The translations under genes and the position numbers were made by a program. From Flavimaribacter sp039888615 (GTDB lineage: Bacteria; Pseudomonadota; Alphaproteobacteria; Rhizobiales; Rhizobiaceae): a DNA stretch of 27,104 nt. Where the stretch lies: assembly GCA_039888615.1 (NCBI GenBank), contig JBDQQS010000031.1, one strand, 5' to 3'. The notes beneath the pieces were generated by a model. That model was given only the letters and a program-made list of their open reading frames with translations. It had not been told where the DNA came from and made no database searches. Below are positions 15,695 to 24,341 of this stretch, in pieces. Within the stretch, counting starts at the first letter, position 1; each line of letters opens with the position of its first letter.

Positions 15695-16920
15695 GAAGTC
15701 TGCTTGGAATCATCACCCAGGGTGCGTGAATAGATCTCACGATATGCTTCTGTTCCCTTGGCAAGCGAAAATATTTCCTCCGCTGCGTTTCTGCAGCGTT
15801 GCGGCAGATCATGATCGCGAAGCAATTCGACAAGTGCCTTGTAGGCTTGGGCCATATCGTCTTTACTATCGCTCTTGACTAGTACTCCGACGCGATGGTC
15901 ATTGATGATTTTTGCAACATCTCCGACGCCTTCATTGGCCACGACGGGAAGTCCGCAACCAAGGACCTCACCAAGGCGCGTGGGAGCGCTGCCCAACTTG
16001 CTTAACCCATCAGTAAAAAACATCACCGAAAGACTGTGGGTCCGCACTGCTTCTGGCATCATTTCTGTGGGGCGCGAAGCAATGGTGAGACGGTCGCTTA
16101 GGCGGTTGTTCGGATCTATCGCCAATAGAACGGAGTTCGCATTGTCGCGTGTTACGATATCGAACTGCGCGACAGGATCTTGCCTGAAAACCGTAGATAG
16201 CCATGCAGCGAGCCATTCGGTCCGAAACCAACCCGACAGAATGGTTCCGATACAGCCATGCACTATGGGACCCTTCGCACTGTTTGGCGCCGGAGTGAAG
16301 CGATCAAGATCGGCGCAGGTCGGGATGACGACAATATGCTGTTGTAAGAGCTCCGCCGGATATTGTAGTCTCAGGTATTCGGCTGCCGCATGGGTAAGTG
16401 AGACAACCGTTGCCGCCCGTTTCAAGCATGCGCGCTCCACCGCAATAATGGTTCGATGCAAAAACGAGTCACGCTTCAGGCGACTGGCCGTGATCAATTC
16501 TTCCGGCCACAACGCGCGCATATCGAATATAAATGGTGCGCCTGTTATCCGGTTCACAGCCAGTGCAACAGCAGCTGGAATATAAGAACGTGCGTGGATC
16601 AATTCAGCGCGCCCGTCACGGACCTCGCGCCACACCAGCCAGATCATGCGCAGCATGCTCAGCGCCGGCGCAATAAAGCGCGGGCGGGCGCGAAACCTTT
16701 GCGGAAGCCATCGTATGCCACACGCTTTGCAATCATTGCGGGCGCTTGACATAGCCTCCCTATCAGCCCAATCCTCATCCTTTTCATAGGTAATCAGGGT
16801 GATTTTGTACTCACGGGAAAGGCCGCGCAGGTAACCCATAACCTGGCTTTGACCGAGCGGCTCAAGCAGGCCATTGCGGGTGACATAGAGGGTTTGGGGA
16901 TTACTCGAAACGATAGTCAA
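15691..16920 (-). CDS. Glycosyltransferase, GT4 family
   Basis: A GT-B glycosyltransferase of about 409 residues. The N-terminal domain begins TLYVTRNGLLEPLGQSQVMGYL, which carries the glycine-rich acceptor loop common in EPS GT4 enzymes. The donor domain contains VHGCIGTILSGWF and the conserved PTRLGEVLGCGLPVVANEGVGD. The start is uncertain. The frame is open to a TTG at 17010, which would overlap the sulfotransferase gene by 110 bases. A TTG at 16920 leaves a 20-base overlap and a normal N-terminus and is used here. Neither has a strong Shine-Dalgarno sequence, which suggests translational coupling to the upstream gene. The 3' end overlaps the next GT4 gene by four bases. Confidence 0.87.
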   Translation of the reverse strand: MTIVSSNPQTLYVTRNGLLEPLGQSQVMGYLRGLSREYKITLITYEKDEDWADREAMSSARNDCKACGIRWLPQRFRARPRFIAPALSMLRMIWLVWREVRDGRAELIHARSYIPAAVALAVNRITGAPFIFDMRALWPEELITASRLKRDSFLHRTIIAVERACLKRAATVVSLTHAAAEYLRLQYPAELLQQHIVVIPTCADLDRFTPAPNSAKGPIVHGCIGTILSGWFRTEWLAAWLSTVFRQDPVAQFDIVTRDNANSVLLAIDPNNRLSDRLTIASRPTEMMPEAVRTHSLSVMFFTDGLSKLGSAPTRLGEVLGCGLPVVANEGVGDVAKIINDHRVGVLVKSDSKDDMAQAYKALVELLRDHDLPQRCRNAAEEIFSLAKGTEAYREIYSRTLGDDSKQTS

Positions 16921-17629
16921 AGGCTTTGATGTCCGACTTGTATATTTCCGATACAATATCAACCATTTGTGGTGTGTAGGAAGTTCGATAATCCTCTTTT
17001 CTCTGACCAATGCGCTCTTGCGTTAGAGGTACTGAATAACCGAGCCGTCTGGATATCTGCGCAAAATCATCTTCCAATCGTTCGTACCGCCCGACGAAAT
17101 CCACCAAAATTTTTCTTTCTCCGTTATTTCCAGGTTCAGAAATCCAGTCAATCTGATCTCGAAAATGGATATATTTTCTCACATTTCGCCGATAATTCTG
17201 TTCTGCCAGTGCAATAACAAAGTCTCTAAATGTCGGTTTGTCGCTCAAATAGGTGGCTGCCCAGCGGTGGTCCGGAAATCTCATATCTGCATCATGCTTT
17301 TGTCTCAAATAGTAGTAGGCGCTTACCAGTCTGCTGTATGGATTCCGGACAAAGCTAAACTTGAAATAGCATTCAAATTTGCGGGAATCTGCTGCTTTGT
17401 AACGCGACGCAGGAATATGGAATGATTTCTGCGCGTAGAGGCTGCGACGAATGCTGGTTCCTGCGGATTTAGGAATGTGTATGAATATAGCGTTCAATAC
17501 ATCATCCTGATCAAGATACGGATTTTTCAGGGCGCCAATGTGTATTGCAACCGCACTTACGTTGCCTGAGAATTTGAATTCGCAGTGTTTTAGATTGATG
17601 CGCAGTATATCAGTTCTAGATAACGTCAT
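16901..17629 (-). CDS. Sulfotransferase family 2 protein (sulfotransferase A)
   Basis: A 242-residue PAPS-dependent carbohydrate sulfotransferase-type protein. The 5'-phosphosulfate loop is FIHIPKSAGTS (49-59), with the catalytic-type Lys54. The 3'-phosphate motif is FVRNPYSRLVSAYYYL (93-108). Further on lies KYIHFRDQIDWI, a block also found in the other two sulfotransferases here, and the C-terminus VDIVSEIYKSDIKAFDYRFE closely resembles that of sulfotransferase C. Such enzymes move sulfate from PAPS to a sugar hydroxyl. The frame is open to a TTG at 17668; the ATG at 17629 is preferred. The gene is AT-rich compared with the GT4 gene downstream (21 versus 33 G+C in sampled 60-base lines), suggesting separate acquisition. 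Confidence 0.88.
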   Translation of the reverse strand: MTLSRTDILRINLKHCEFKFSGNVSAVAIHIGALKNPYLDQDDVLNAIFIHIPKSAGTSIRRSLYAQKSFHIPASRYKAADSRKFECYFKFSFVRNPYSRLVSAYYYLRQKHDADMRFPDHRWAATYLSDKPTFRDFVIALAEQNYRRNVRKYIHFRDQIDWISEPGNNGERKILVDFVGRYERLEDDFAQISRRLGYSVPLTQERIGQRKEDYRTSYTPQMVDIVSEIYKSDIKAFDYRFE

Positions 17630-17683
17630 GCTGATGTGGATAGAGGTTTCTTGTGCACTACAATACAAGGATGGGCTCAGGAT

Positions 17684-18772
17684 CTATCGATCCATTAGTT
17701 CCAGATACTGTGAAGCGGCGATCTCCGGCGAAAACTTGGCAGCCCTCCGCTTGAGAGCTTCCCTGTCAACTGTAGAACTAAGCATTGTCTCTATAGCGCA
17801 TGACAACTCTTTCGGGTCGCCTGGAGTGGTCAACATGCCATGGCGGCCTTTTTCCAGAATTTCGGCTGGCCCCGACGGGCAATCGGTCGAAACGACTGGT
17901 GTACCGCAGGATAACGCCTCGACAATAACGTTCCCAAAACCTTCATAATCTGAAGAAAGCACGAAGAGATCGGCAGTCTTGTAAAACGGCGTCGGGTCCG
18001 ATTGGAAACCTACGAGGATCACCTGGTCGGCTATACCCAATTCGTTGGCAAGGGACAACACTGCATGGCGCTCCGCGCCGTCCCCCACGAACATCAGCCG
18101 GGCATCCGGTCTGTCAAGGCGAGCAAAGGCGCGCAGCAGCAGCGGATGGTTCTTCTGCGCCTTCATACTGCCGACGGTCACAATTCGGGTGCCTTTGGGG
18201 CCAGACCATAGCGCTTCTGCAGCATACATGGCCTCGGCGCTCGGCTCGGTTCGTGACGGCACGGGGTTGTAGATGACGTCGAACGCCTCAGGGTGCAGTC
18301 CCGACAATGCCGCGATATCTCGGACCACTCCCGAGGAAACACCAACACGATGGTCCGCGAGCCTATAACCAATTGCCATGGACACACGTTGGGCGTGACG
18401 ATGTAACCATCCCCAATTAGCATACTGAACGGACAAGGTATTATGTTCAGACACCAATACCATGCTGTTATGCCCTGATAAACGTTGAGCGATCGGGGCA
18501 ACAACTGTAAGTGGCCACATTGCAGCCATGAATACATTTGGTCGACTGTGTCGCAAATAGCGGGGCAGTGAATATAGTAAATCTCTGATCCTATTCTCAC
18601 CTAAATCCACTACCGTAAAAAACTCTTCAACTTTAGTTAGCAACTCTCCCCGTTTTTGCATCAGAACAAACTCAATTTGGTGTCCAGAACGGTTGAATTC
18701 ACGTGCCAAATCTATTTGTACTTTTTCGGCGCCGCCGCCTCTAAGATCTGGCATTATTATAGATATTTTCAT
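17684..18772 (-). CDS. Glycosyltransferase, GT4 family
   Basis: This 362-residue GT-B glycosyltransferase starts MKISIIMPDLRGGGAEKVQ, with the GGAE acceptor loop typical of GT4 enzymes. The donor domain has IVTVGSMKAQKNHPLLLRAF (about 195-214) and the E-x7-E element SSDYEGFGNVIVEALSCGTP, followed by VVSTDCPSGPAEIL. The pattern resembles N-acetylgalactosamine or galactose transferases of the PglJ/PglH/WbpH kind, but the donor is not determinable by eye. It lies between the GT52-like gene and sulfotransferase A. Confidence 0.9.
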   Translation of the reverse strand: MKISIIMPDLRGGGAEKVQIDLAREFNRSGHQIEFVLMQKRGELLTKVEEFFTVVDLGENRIRDLLYSLPRYLRHSRPNVFMAAMWPLTVVAPIAQRLSGHNSMVLVSEHNTLSVQYANWGWLHRHAQRVSMAIGYRLADHRVGVSSGVVRDIAALSGLHPEAFDVIYNPVPSRTEPSAEAMYAAEALWSGPKGTRIVTVGSMKAQKNHPLLLRAFARLDRPDARLMFVGDGAERHAVLSLANELGIADQVILVGFQSDPTPFYKTADLFVLSSDYEGFGNVIVEALSCGTPVVSTDCPSGPAEILEKGRHGMLTTPGDPKELSCAIETMLSSTVDREALKRRAAKFSPEIAASQYLELMDR

Positions 18773-18810
18773 GAGCTAGATCATTTTTCTAGTGTATTTT
18801 ATACTTGTTT

Positions 18811-19740
18811 TTATTTCCACAATTGTGTGTTCGGGTTTAGCTTTCTAGTTATTGGATCCACCAAATTGTATAGCACAATATTGGGAGAATTACTTAAGGT
18901 GTAGCCAACAGTAGAGTTAAAATGATAAACTGTTATGCGATTGAATTGTGCGAAGTGAGCCAATACTGATTCTGCCGGGCTATGAAATTGTATTACTTTA
19001 TCGCTTTTATGCCAGTTTTTCTCCCGAGGATGCTTTACATACAAATCGGCGTCTTCCAACAACTTATTCGCGAGATCACGAGAAGCTTGTGGATCAGGAA
19101 ACTCGTCGTGCGGAGTGCCAACAATTATTGAATTTGGTATTAGGGAATTTAATTTATCTAGGTCAGATGAATTCAATAATGCTGACCAATCCCAATCCAA
19201 CACAGTCAAACGTTTGGAATCGACGATATTTGGTGTGTTGGGAAAAATTGTGAAATGCTGTGTGATGCGTTCACGCATCCATTCGGCAACACCATTAGGA
19301 AAGACGCCTCTAGTGAGTTTTCTTTTTAAAGTGTTCCCATTTGCGGGCCCCTTACCGTACAAATGACTATTTGGTAGAATGTTCACAGCACCGTCGTCGA
19401 ATGACTTGATAGTGATCCAAGGCATCATTCGAGCGGCTAAGGCCAATGGAAGGTTTCCCACAACAGCTAAATAACAGGCTCCTCCTGTTATCCATGCAAT
19501 AAGCATTGCGGGAATAAAGCGCAAAAGGTTGTTAAACACACCGCTTGATCCGACTACATCGTGACTAAACGCTGCGTTATTACGGAACTGATTATAAAGT
19601 TCATATACAACAGTAGAGTCTTCTTCTCTATCTTTCTGGTAGAGAAATACTACAGCATATCTGTCATTCGGTGTAATTTTATCTACGATTCGCATGGCAA
19701 TCAGACATTCAAGTCTAGTGCGAATAAAAAATAGGTTCAT
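18811..19740 (-). CDS. GT52-family glycosyltransferase (Lst-like sialyltransferase relative)
   Basis: This 309-residue protein resembles, from memory, the Neisseria lipooligosaccharide sialyltransferase Lst along much of its length. It has the N-terminal NLFFIRTRLECLIAMRI, IKSFDDGAVNI (111-121; Lst has a TFDDGTGN segment), HFTIFPNTPNIVD (162-174), VGTPHDEF (207-214), the YVKHPREKNW block (234-243; Lst HPR) and VYHFNSTVGYTLSNSPNI (271-288). GT52 enzymes are GT-B, and the known sialyltransferases use CMP-sialic acid; others transfer different sugars. No CMP-sialic-acid synthesis gene is in the window, so the donor could be another CMP-ulosonate such as CMP-Kdo, or a UDP-sugar. The gene is AT-rich (20 of 60 in a sampled line), like the neighbouring sulfotransferase B, so the pair looks like one acquired block. 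Confidence 0.75.
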   Translation of the reverse strand: MNLFFIRTRLECLIAMRIVDKITPNDRYAVVFLYQKDREEDSTVVYELYNQFRNNAAFSHDVVGSSGVFNNLLRFIPAMLIAWITGGACYLAVVGNLPLALAARMMPWITIKSFDDGAVNILPNSHLYGKGPANGNTLKRKLTRGVFPNGVAEWMRERITQHFTIFPNTPNIVDSKRLTVLDWDWSALLNSSDLDKLNSLIPNSIIVGTPHDEFPDPQASRDLANKLLEDADLYVKHPREKNWHKSDKVIQFHSPAESVLAHFAQFNRITVYHFNSTVGYTLSNSPNIVLYNLVDPITRKLNPNTQLWK

Positions 19741-19786
19741 TTTCAGGGCGCTTCAGACGTTTTTGTATTGGATTTCAATTAGTTGC

Positions 19787-20599
19787 CTATGTCCCATAAC
19801 TGCTATTCACATCGTCCCATAGCTTTAAATCATCGGAATAGTAATACTCTATAAAATTGGTAATGTAATCATCAGTAAAGATTTTATGATATCTGTTATC
19901 TCGTGGGACATAGACAAATGAACGAAAATACTCCTTCATCGTAGTTGGAATAATCCGACGCAGAGGTCTTGTGGCAGGTTTCGTGTAGTCCAAAGTTTTC
20001 CGGAAAAAATCGTTTCTGTATACTACACTTACGTTTTTCTTATGTGTTTTATCATAATAATTTTTGGACAGATTTTCTCCAGTAATTTCGCTCAATTTTT
20101 CCAATATTTGTTCGATTTCACTGATGCAAAAAATTTTGTTGTGAATTATTTGACCATCAATGACGATATAGTCGATTTGCCTTTGAAAATGTATGTACTC
20201 GCGCTGTAAAAGGCAGTTCGGTTCTGAGCGCCTTAATAAATAATCTATTGTGTCATGAATGTGGTTATTGATTGAATTAGAATCAATATTTTGCAGTGGC
20301 TTTGATGAGATCAACTTGAGCCGTTGCGATAGTGAAGATGCAAACCTGTCGTATGGGTTACGAATTATTGCGAATGACCAGTAATCTAATATCTTGTTGT
20401 ATTGAGATGGAAAATAGTCTCTAACTACAAGTAGCGGTAGATGTTTGTATGCGAGAGAATCTTGATTTTCAGAATACTTTATATTCTTATCCGCGGGAAG
20501 TTCTTCATCTTGGAATTGAGTAGTTAATTCTCGAACTGTAGAACCCGCACACTTTGGTATATGGACAAACACGAATTTGTGACGGTTACTAATTATCAT
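19787..20599 (-). CDS. Sulfotransferase family 2 protein (sulfotransferase B)
   Basis: A 270-residue PAPS-dependent carbohydrate sulfotransferase-type protein. The 5'-phosphosulfate loop FVHIPKCAGST is at 11-21 and the 3'-phosphate motif AIIRNPYDRFASSL at 77-90. The shared block EYIHFQRQIDYI lies near the middle. The C-terminal part has many lysines and tyrosines and differs from sulfotransferases A and C, so it probably acts on a different sugar or position. This is the most AT-rich gene in the window: 17 G+C in the 60 bases 20101-20160. It starts at ATG 20599, 12 bases after the flippase gene ends. Confidence 0.87.
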   Translation of the reverse strand: MIISNRHKFVFVHIPKCAGSTVRELTTQFQDEELPADKNIKYSENQDSLAYKHLPLLVVRDYFPSQYNKILDYWSFAIIRNPYDRFASSLSQRLKLISSKPLQNIDSNSINNHIHDTIDYLLRRSEPNCLLQREYIHFQRQIDYIVIDGQIIHNKIFCISEIEQILEKLSEITGENLSKNYYDKTHKKNVSVVYRNDFFRKTLDYTKPATRPLRRIIPTTMKEYFRSFVYVPRDNRYHKIFTDDYITNFIEYYYSDDLKLWDDVNSSYGT

Positions 20600-20611
20600 C
20601 TAATATTTCTA

Positions 20612-21958
20612 CTACTTGCTTTCACTAGTTGCCTTGATCCTAGCTCCAAAAGGCCCGGCAACCAATCTCAGTCTCTTAAAGACCAATATACCCAACAGTA
20701 TGTTCCAAATCATTAGACTTATAGCTGTAGCTATGGCTGCTCCAACCATTCCGAAATATGGGATCAGCAATGCGTTTAAGATCACATTCAGCATTGCTGA
20801 TACTGTAGCACCTTTCAATGCATCCTTCTCATGTCCTGTCATGTTCAGGAACATGCTGACAGAACCTGCAAGGGTATTCATTAGTTGACCTATGCAAAGG
20901 ATGGCGAGGACCGGATATCCATCCGCAAAGTCGTTGCCAAAGACGCTTGCCAAAAGCCAGCGGCCAACTAAGATTAATCCCAATCCGGCTATACCTGCCA
21001 CTAGCGATGTGGCCAAAGTGGCAACGGTTATCAGGCGCTGTAAACGCTGATGATCTCCCTGTGTATAAAGACGAGCAATATTTGGAGCGAGAACAGCATT
21101 GACCGCAGTCAGCGGAAGTGAAACTAACATGGCTCCCTGAAAAACAACAGTGTATACTCCAACATCCGAGGCTGATGAAAAAAATCCGAGCATGAGAATA
21201 TCAGTTTTTTTGTTGATTAGATTGATGCCTGCCATCATTGTGAACGGTAGCAAGCTCATGAGCCAAGCACGTGTGTGATAGGTGGGTGCAAATCGGTTGG
21301 CATCCTCCGGCCAATGCTTTTGAAAAATCTTCACTAGTACCACTAGCGCTACTGCAGTCGCTATGAGATTGAGAGCCATTGCATTCCAAGCGGTCAAATA
21401 TCGCATAGAGATAAAGATAAGCAGTAGGAAAAGCAAAGGTTGTAAGGCAATTTGTGGCCAAGTGCTTTGAACAACGAAGCGTAGTCCTCGCAGCATAGAC
21501 GCCAACAATGCTAAGCCGATCTGCAGAGGTAGCAAAAGCATCGCTAACGCAAATACCGCCGGGTTAATTGCAGGGATATGAACAGAGACCAGAAGTATTG
21601 CGCAGCCAACCAAGCTGCCTAGAACAACGGACACCGATGCCAATTGTAGGGCGCGGCGACGCATTCCGCGCATAAGAGAGTATTCCCTTCTTGCCTCGGC
21701 TGCCGCTATTTCTCTTGTCACCAGCTGAGGTAAGCCAATCTGTGCTGGAATTGCGATTGTTGTTACGACAGCCATAGCGTATGCGTAGAAACCATACCCT
21801 TGTGCTCCCAAAATGCGAGCCAGAACGACAGCGGCAACCAATGTGATTGCTTTATTTGCTATTCTGATGGCACCGACGCTTAAAGTGCCTCGAATGAGAA
21901 TTGCACCAAGCCCGACGCCACGCAGGTGTTTAAATAAATGAGTTAGTGCGGACAGCAT
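20612..21958 (-). CDS. wzx: Wzx-type oligosaccharide flippase
   Basis: A 448-residue MOP-superfamily membrane protein with about 12-14 hydrophobic helices. It has the typical N-terminal block IRIANKAITLVAAVVLARILGAQGYGFYAYAMA and the later region MLGFFSSASDVGVYTVVFQGAMLVSLPLTAVNAVLAP. It would move undecaprenyl-linked repeat units across the inner membrane. The frame is open to 22096, but that would overlap the dehydrogenase gene by 116 bases with a non-hydrophobic, cysteine-rich leader. The ATG at 21958 gives the normal family N-terminus and a 22-base gap. G+C drops sharply at this gene relative to the upstream dehydrogenase gene. Confidence 0.9.
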   Translation of the reverse strand: MLSALTHLFKHLRGVGLGAILIRGTLSVGAIRIANKAITLVAAVVLARILGAQGYGFYAYAMAVVTTIAIPAQIGLPQLVTREIAAAEARREYSLMRGMRRRALQLASVSVVLGSLVGCAILLVSVHIPAINPAVFALAMLLLPLQIGLALLASMLRGLRFVVQSTWPQIALQPLLFLLLIFISMRYLTAWNAMALNLIATAVALVVLVKIFQKHWPEDANRFAPTYHTRAWLMSLLPFTMMAGINLINKKTDILMLGFFSSASDVGVYTVVFQGAMLVSLPLTAVNAVLAPNIARLYTQGDHQRLQRLITVATLATSLVAGIAGLGLILVGRWLLASVFGNDFADGYPVLAILCIGQLMNTLAGSVSMFLNMTGHEKDALKGATVSAMLNVILNALLIPYFGMVGAAIATAISLMIWNILLGILVFKRLRLVAGPFGARIKATSESK

Positions 21959-21980
21959 TGCTGATGTGATACTAAATGCA

Positions 21981-23261
21981 CTACAATCGCAACTCGCTCT
22001 CTTCCGGCGCAAACACGCTTTTGAGATCGAACAATACATGGTCTTCGCGTCCATGGGCGCGTAGCGCGCGACTGCCCTTGTCGCGCAGGCAATCATGCGC
22101 TACGGCAAGGATGACGCCGTCATAGGCGTTGCGATCCGGTTCCTCAATCAAATCCAGCCCGTATTCATGTCTGGCTTCTTGCGCGTCGACCCAGGGGTCA
22201 TGCACATCCACCGAAATCCCATAATCACGCAGGTCCCGAACAATGTCCACCACCCGGGTGTTGCGCAGGTCTGGACAGTTTTCCTTGAAGGTTAGGCCCA
22301 GAACCAGCACCTTCGCGCCGTCGACCTGTATGCGGCGTTTCAGCATCGCCTTGACGAGCTGGCTTGCCACATAGGCGCCCATGCCGTCGTTGATGCGACG
22401 GCCGGCCAGGATGACCTGCGGGTGATAGCCGAGCGTCTCGGCCTTGTGCGTGAGATAATAGGGGTCCACGCCGATGCAGTGGCCCCCCACCAAGCCGGGG
22501 CGGAAGGGCAGGAAGTTCCACTTGGTGCCCGCCGCGCGCAGGATCGCCTCCGTGTCGATGCCCATCCGGTTGAAGATGATGGCGAGTTCGTTGACGAGCG
22601 CGATATTGAGATCCCGCTGGGTGTTCTCGATCACCTTGGCGGCCTCAGCCACACGGATGCTCTCGGCCAGGTGGGTACCCGCACTGACGATCTCGCCATA
22701 GAGATTGTCGACCCGCTTCGCGACCTCCGGCGTGGAGCCGGCCGTGACCTTGGTGATGGTGGTGAGCCGGTGCAGCCTGTCGCCGGGGTTCGCCCGCTCC
22801 GGGCTGTAGCCGCAGAAGAAATCCTCGTTGAAACGCAGGCCCGATGTGCGCTCGAGCACCGGCACGCAGTCTTCCTCCGTGGCGCCGGGATAGACTGTGC
22901 TTTCATAAACGACGATGTCGCCCTTTTTCAGCACCTTGCCGACGGTTTCCGAGGCGCGGAGGAGAGGGGTGAGGTCGGGGCGCTTGTGCTCGTCGACCGG
23001 GGTCGGCACCGCGACGATGTAGATCGCAGCGTCCGCGATGTCTGCAAGGTCGCTGGAAAATGTCAGATGTTTTGCGGCGGCAAGAAGGTCTGCGGCCTCG
23101 ACCTCGCGCGTGCCGTCGACGCCGCTGCGCAGGCTTTCGATGCGCTCCTCCTTGACGTCGAAGCCGACGACCGGCCGGATCTTGCCGAACTCGACGGCAA
23201 GCGGCAGGCCGACATAGCCGAGGCCGACGACGGCAATCTTTTCTCTAGCGGCGTCAGTCAT
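21981..23261 (-). CDS. UDP-N-acetylhexosamine 6-dehydrogenase (TviB/WbpO-like)
   Basis: This 426-residue NAD-dependent enzyme belongs to the UDP-glucose/GDP-mannose dehydrogenase family. It has the Rossmann motif GLGYVGLPLA (13-22), VAVPTPVD (83-90), YESTVYPGATEE (119-130), GYSPERANPGD (151-161) and the catalytic Cys262 in VGGHCIGVDPYYL, then GLTFKENCPDLRNTRV. The GHCIGVDPYYL and SPER(I/A)NPGD forms distinguish it from Ugd and point to UDP-GlcNAc or UDP-GalNAc oxidation, as in Vi antigen or O-antigen synthesis. The product would be an N-acetylhexosaminuronic acid donor. No dedicated UDP-GlcNAcA epimerase (TviC) or WecB-type 2-epimerase is seen nearby. The gene is GC-rich (41 of 60 in a sampled line). 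Confidence 0.9.
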   Translation of the reverse strand: MTDAAREKIAVVGLGYVGLPLAVEFGKIRPVVGFDVKEERIESLRSGVDGTREVEAADLLAAAKHLTFSSDLADIADAAIYIVAVPTPVDEHKRPDLTPLLRASETVGKVLKKGDIVVYESTVYPGATEEDCVPVLERTSGLRFNEDFFCGYSPERANPGDRLHRLTTITKVTAGSTPEVAKRVDNLYGEIVSAGTHLAESIRVAEAAKVIENTQRDLNIALVNELAIIFNRMGIDTEAILRAAGTKWNFLPFRPGLVGGHCIGVDPYYLTHKAETLGYHPQVILAGRRINDGMGAYVASQLVKAMLKRRIQVDGAKVLVLGLTFKENCPDLRNTRVVDIVRDLRDYGISVDVHDPWVDAQEARHEYGLDLIEEPDRNAYDGVILAVAHDCLRDKGSRALRAHGREDHVLFDLKSVFAPEESELRL

Positions 23262-23287
23262 GGATGCGTGTGCTCATCATTGTGCGG

Positions 23288-24301
23288 TTACTTTCCGTAA
23301 TAGTCGCGGAACCACTCGACGAAGCGGGCGATACCGTCGCGAAAATCCGTCTGGGGCTTGTAGCCCGTCAGGCTCTGCAGCAGCGAGGCGTCGGCCCAGG
23401 TGGCGGGCACATCGCCCATCTGCATCGGCATGTAGTTGCGGATCGCCTTCTTGCCGAGGCACTCCTCGATTGAGTCGACGAAATCGAGAAGGCGGACCTT
23501 GTCGGAATTGCCGATATTGACGATGCGGAAGGGGGCTACGGGCGAGAGGCTGTCGCCTGGCGGAATGTCTTCAGCGGATTTGGGTCGCTCGGGCGCGGCG
23601 TCAATCAGAAGCCGAATGCCGCGCACCAGATCGTCGACATAGGTGAAGTCGCGATACATGTCGCCGTGGTTGTAGATGTCGATCGGCCGGTCGTCGAGAA
23701 TGGCGTCGACGAACTTGTAAAGGGCGAGATCCGGGCGGCCCCATGTTCCGTAAACCGTGAAGAAACGAAACATCGTGGTCGGCAGGTTCCAAAGATGGGC
23801 GTAGCTGTGGCCCATGCTTTCGTTGGCCTTCTTCGTCGCGGCGTAGATGGTGAGCTGCGTGTCGGCCTTTTCGGTCTCCGTGAAAGGCATGTCCTCATTG
23901 GCGCCGTAGACCGAGGAGGTGGACGCCATGAGCAGATGGGCGACGTCGAGCCGTCGCGCCGCTTCCATCACGTTGAAGGTTCCAATCACGTTGGAATCGA
24001 TATAGGCGCGCGGATTTTCCAGCGAGTAGCGAACGCCTGCCTGTGCCGCGAGGTGCACGATGATTTCCGGCGCGAAGTCGTTGGCGAGGCGGTCGAATCT
24101 CTCCTGGTCTTCCAGCATGCCTTCGACGGCTGAAAAGTTCGGGTTCTGAAGTAACATAGCATGGCGGCGCTGCTTTAGCCGGACGTCGTAATAGTCCGTC
24201 ATGCCGTCATAGCCGCATACCTGGAAACCTTCCTTGAGCAGAAGGGTCGCCAGATGAAAGCCGATAAAGCCGGCAGTGCCCGTGACGAGTACGCGTCTCA
24301 C
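23288..24301 (-). CDS. UDP-glucuronate 4-epimerase (LspL/CapI-like)
   Basis: This 337-residue extended SDR protein interconverts UDP-glucuronate and UDP-galacturonate. It starts MRRVLVTGTAGFIGFH, with NAD motif GTAGFIG (8-14), then YDGMTDYYDVRLKQRR (31-46), HLAAQAGVRYSLENP (83-97), MASTSSVYGANEDMPF (125-140), the catalytic Tyr153 and Lys157 in YAATKK, and MFRFFTVYGTWGRPD. YDGMTxYYDVxLKxRR is, from memory, typical of the rhizobial LspL epimerase. With Ugd in the plus-strand operon it provides a galacturonate donor. It lies 40 bases after the MarR regulator and 26 bases before the dehydrogenase gene; together these two form a GC-rich block. Confidence 0.92.
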   Translation of the reverse strand: MRRVLVTGTAGFIGFHLATLLLKEGFQVCGYDGMTDYYDVRLKQRRHAMLLQNPNFSAVEGMLEDQERFDRLANDFAPEIIVHLAAQAGVRYSLENPRAYIDSNVIGTFNVMEAARRLDVAHLLMASTSSVYGANEDMPFTETEKADTQLTIYAATKKANESMGHSYAHLWNLPTTMFRFFTVYGTWGRPDLALYKFVDAILDDRPIDIYNHGDMYRDFTYVDDLVRGIRLLIDAAPERPKSAEDIPPGDSLSPVAPFRIVNIGNSDKVRLLDFVDSIEECLGKKAIRNYMPMQMGDVPATWADASLLQSLTGYKPQTDFRDGIARFVEWFRDYYGK

Positions 24302-24341
24302 AAGTACATCTTCTCCTGCTTGGCCGCGTCAAAAATTAATG

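Noticed and set aside
15875..16585. 236-codon plus-strand open frame
   Set aside because: It is antisense to a GT4 gene with clear family motifs; its composition is rich in S, T and R with no domain.
21959..22096. Extended N-terminus for the Wzx gene
   Set aside because: It would overlap the dehydrogenase gene by 116 bases and add a hydrophilic cysteine- and arginine-rich leader not found in flippases.
22422..23300. 292-codon plus-strand open frame
   Set aside because: It lies wholly antisense to the UDP-HexNAc dehydrogenase gene, whose motifs and catalytic cysteine are intact. Long antisense frames are common in GC-rich genes and this product resembles no protein family.
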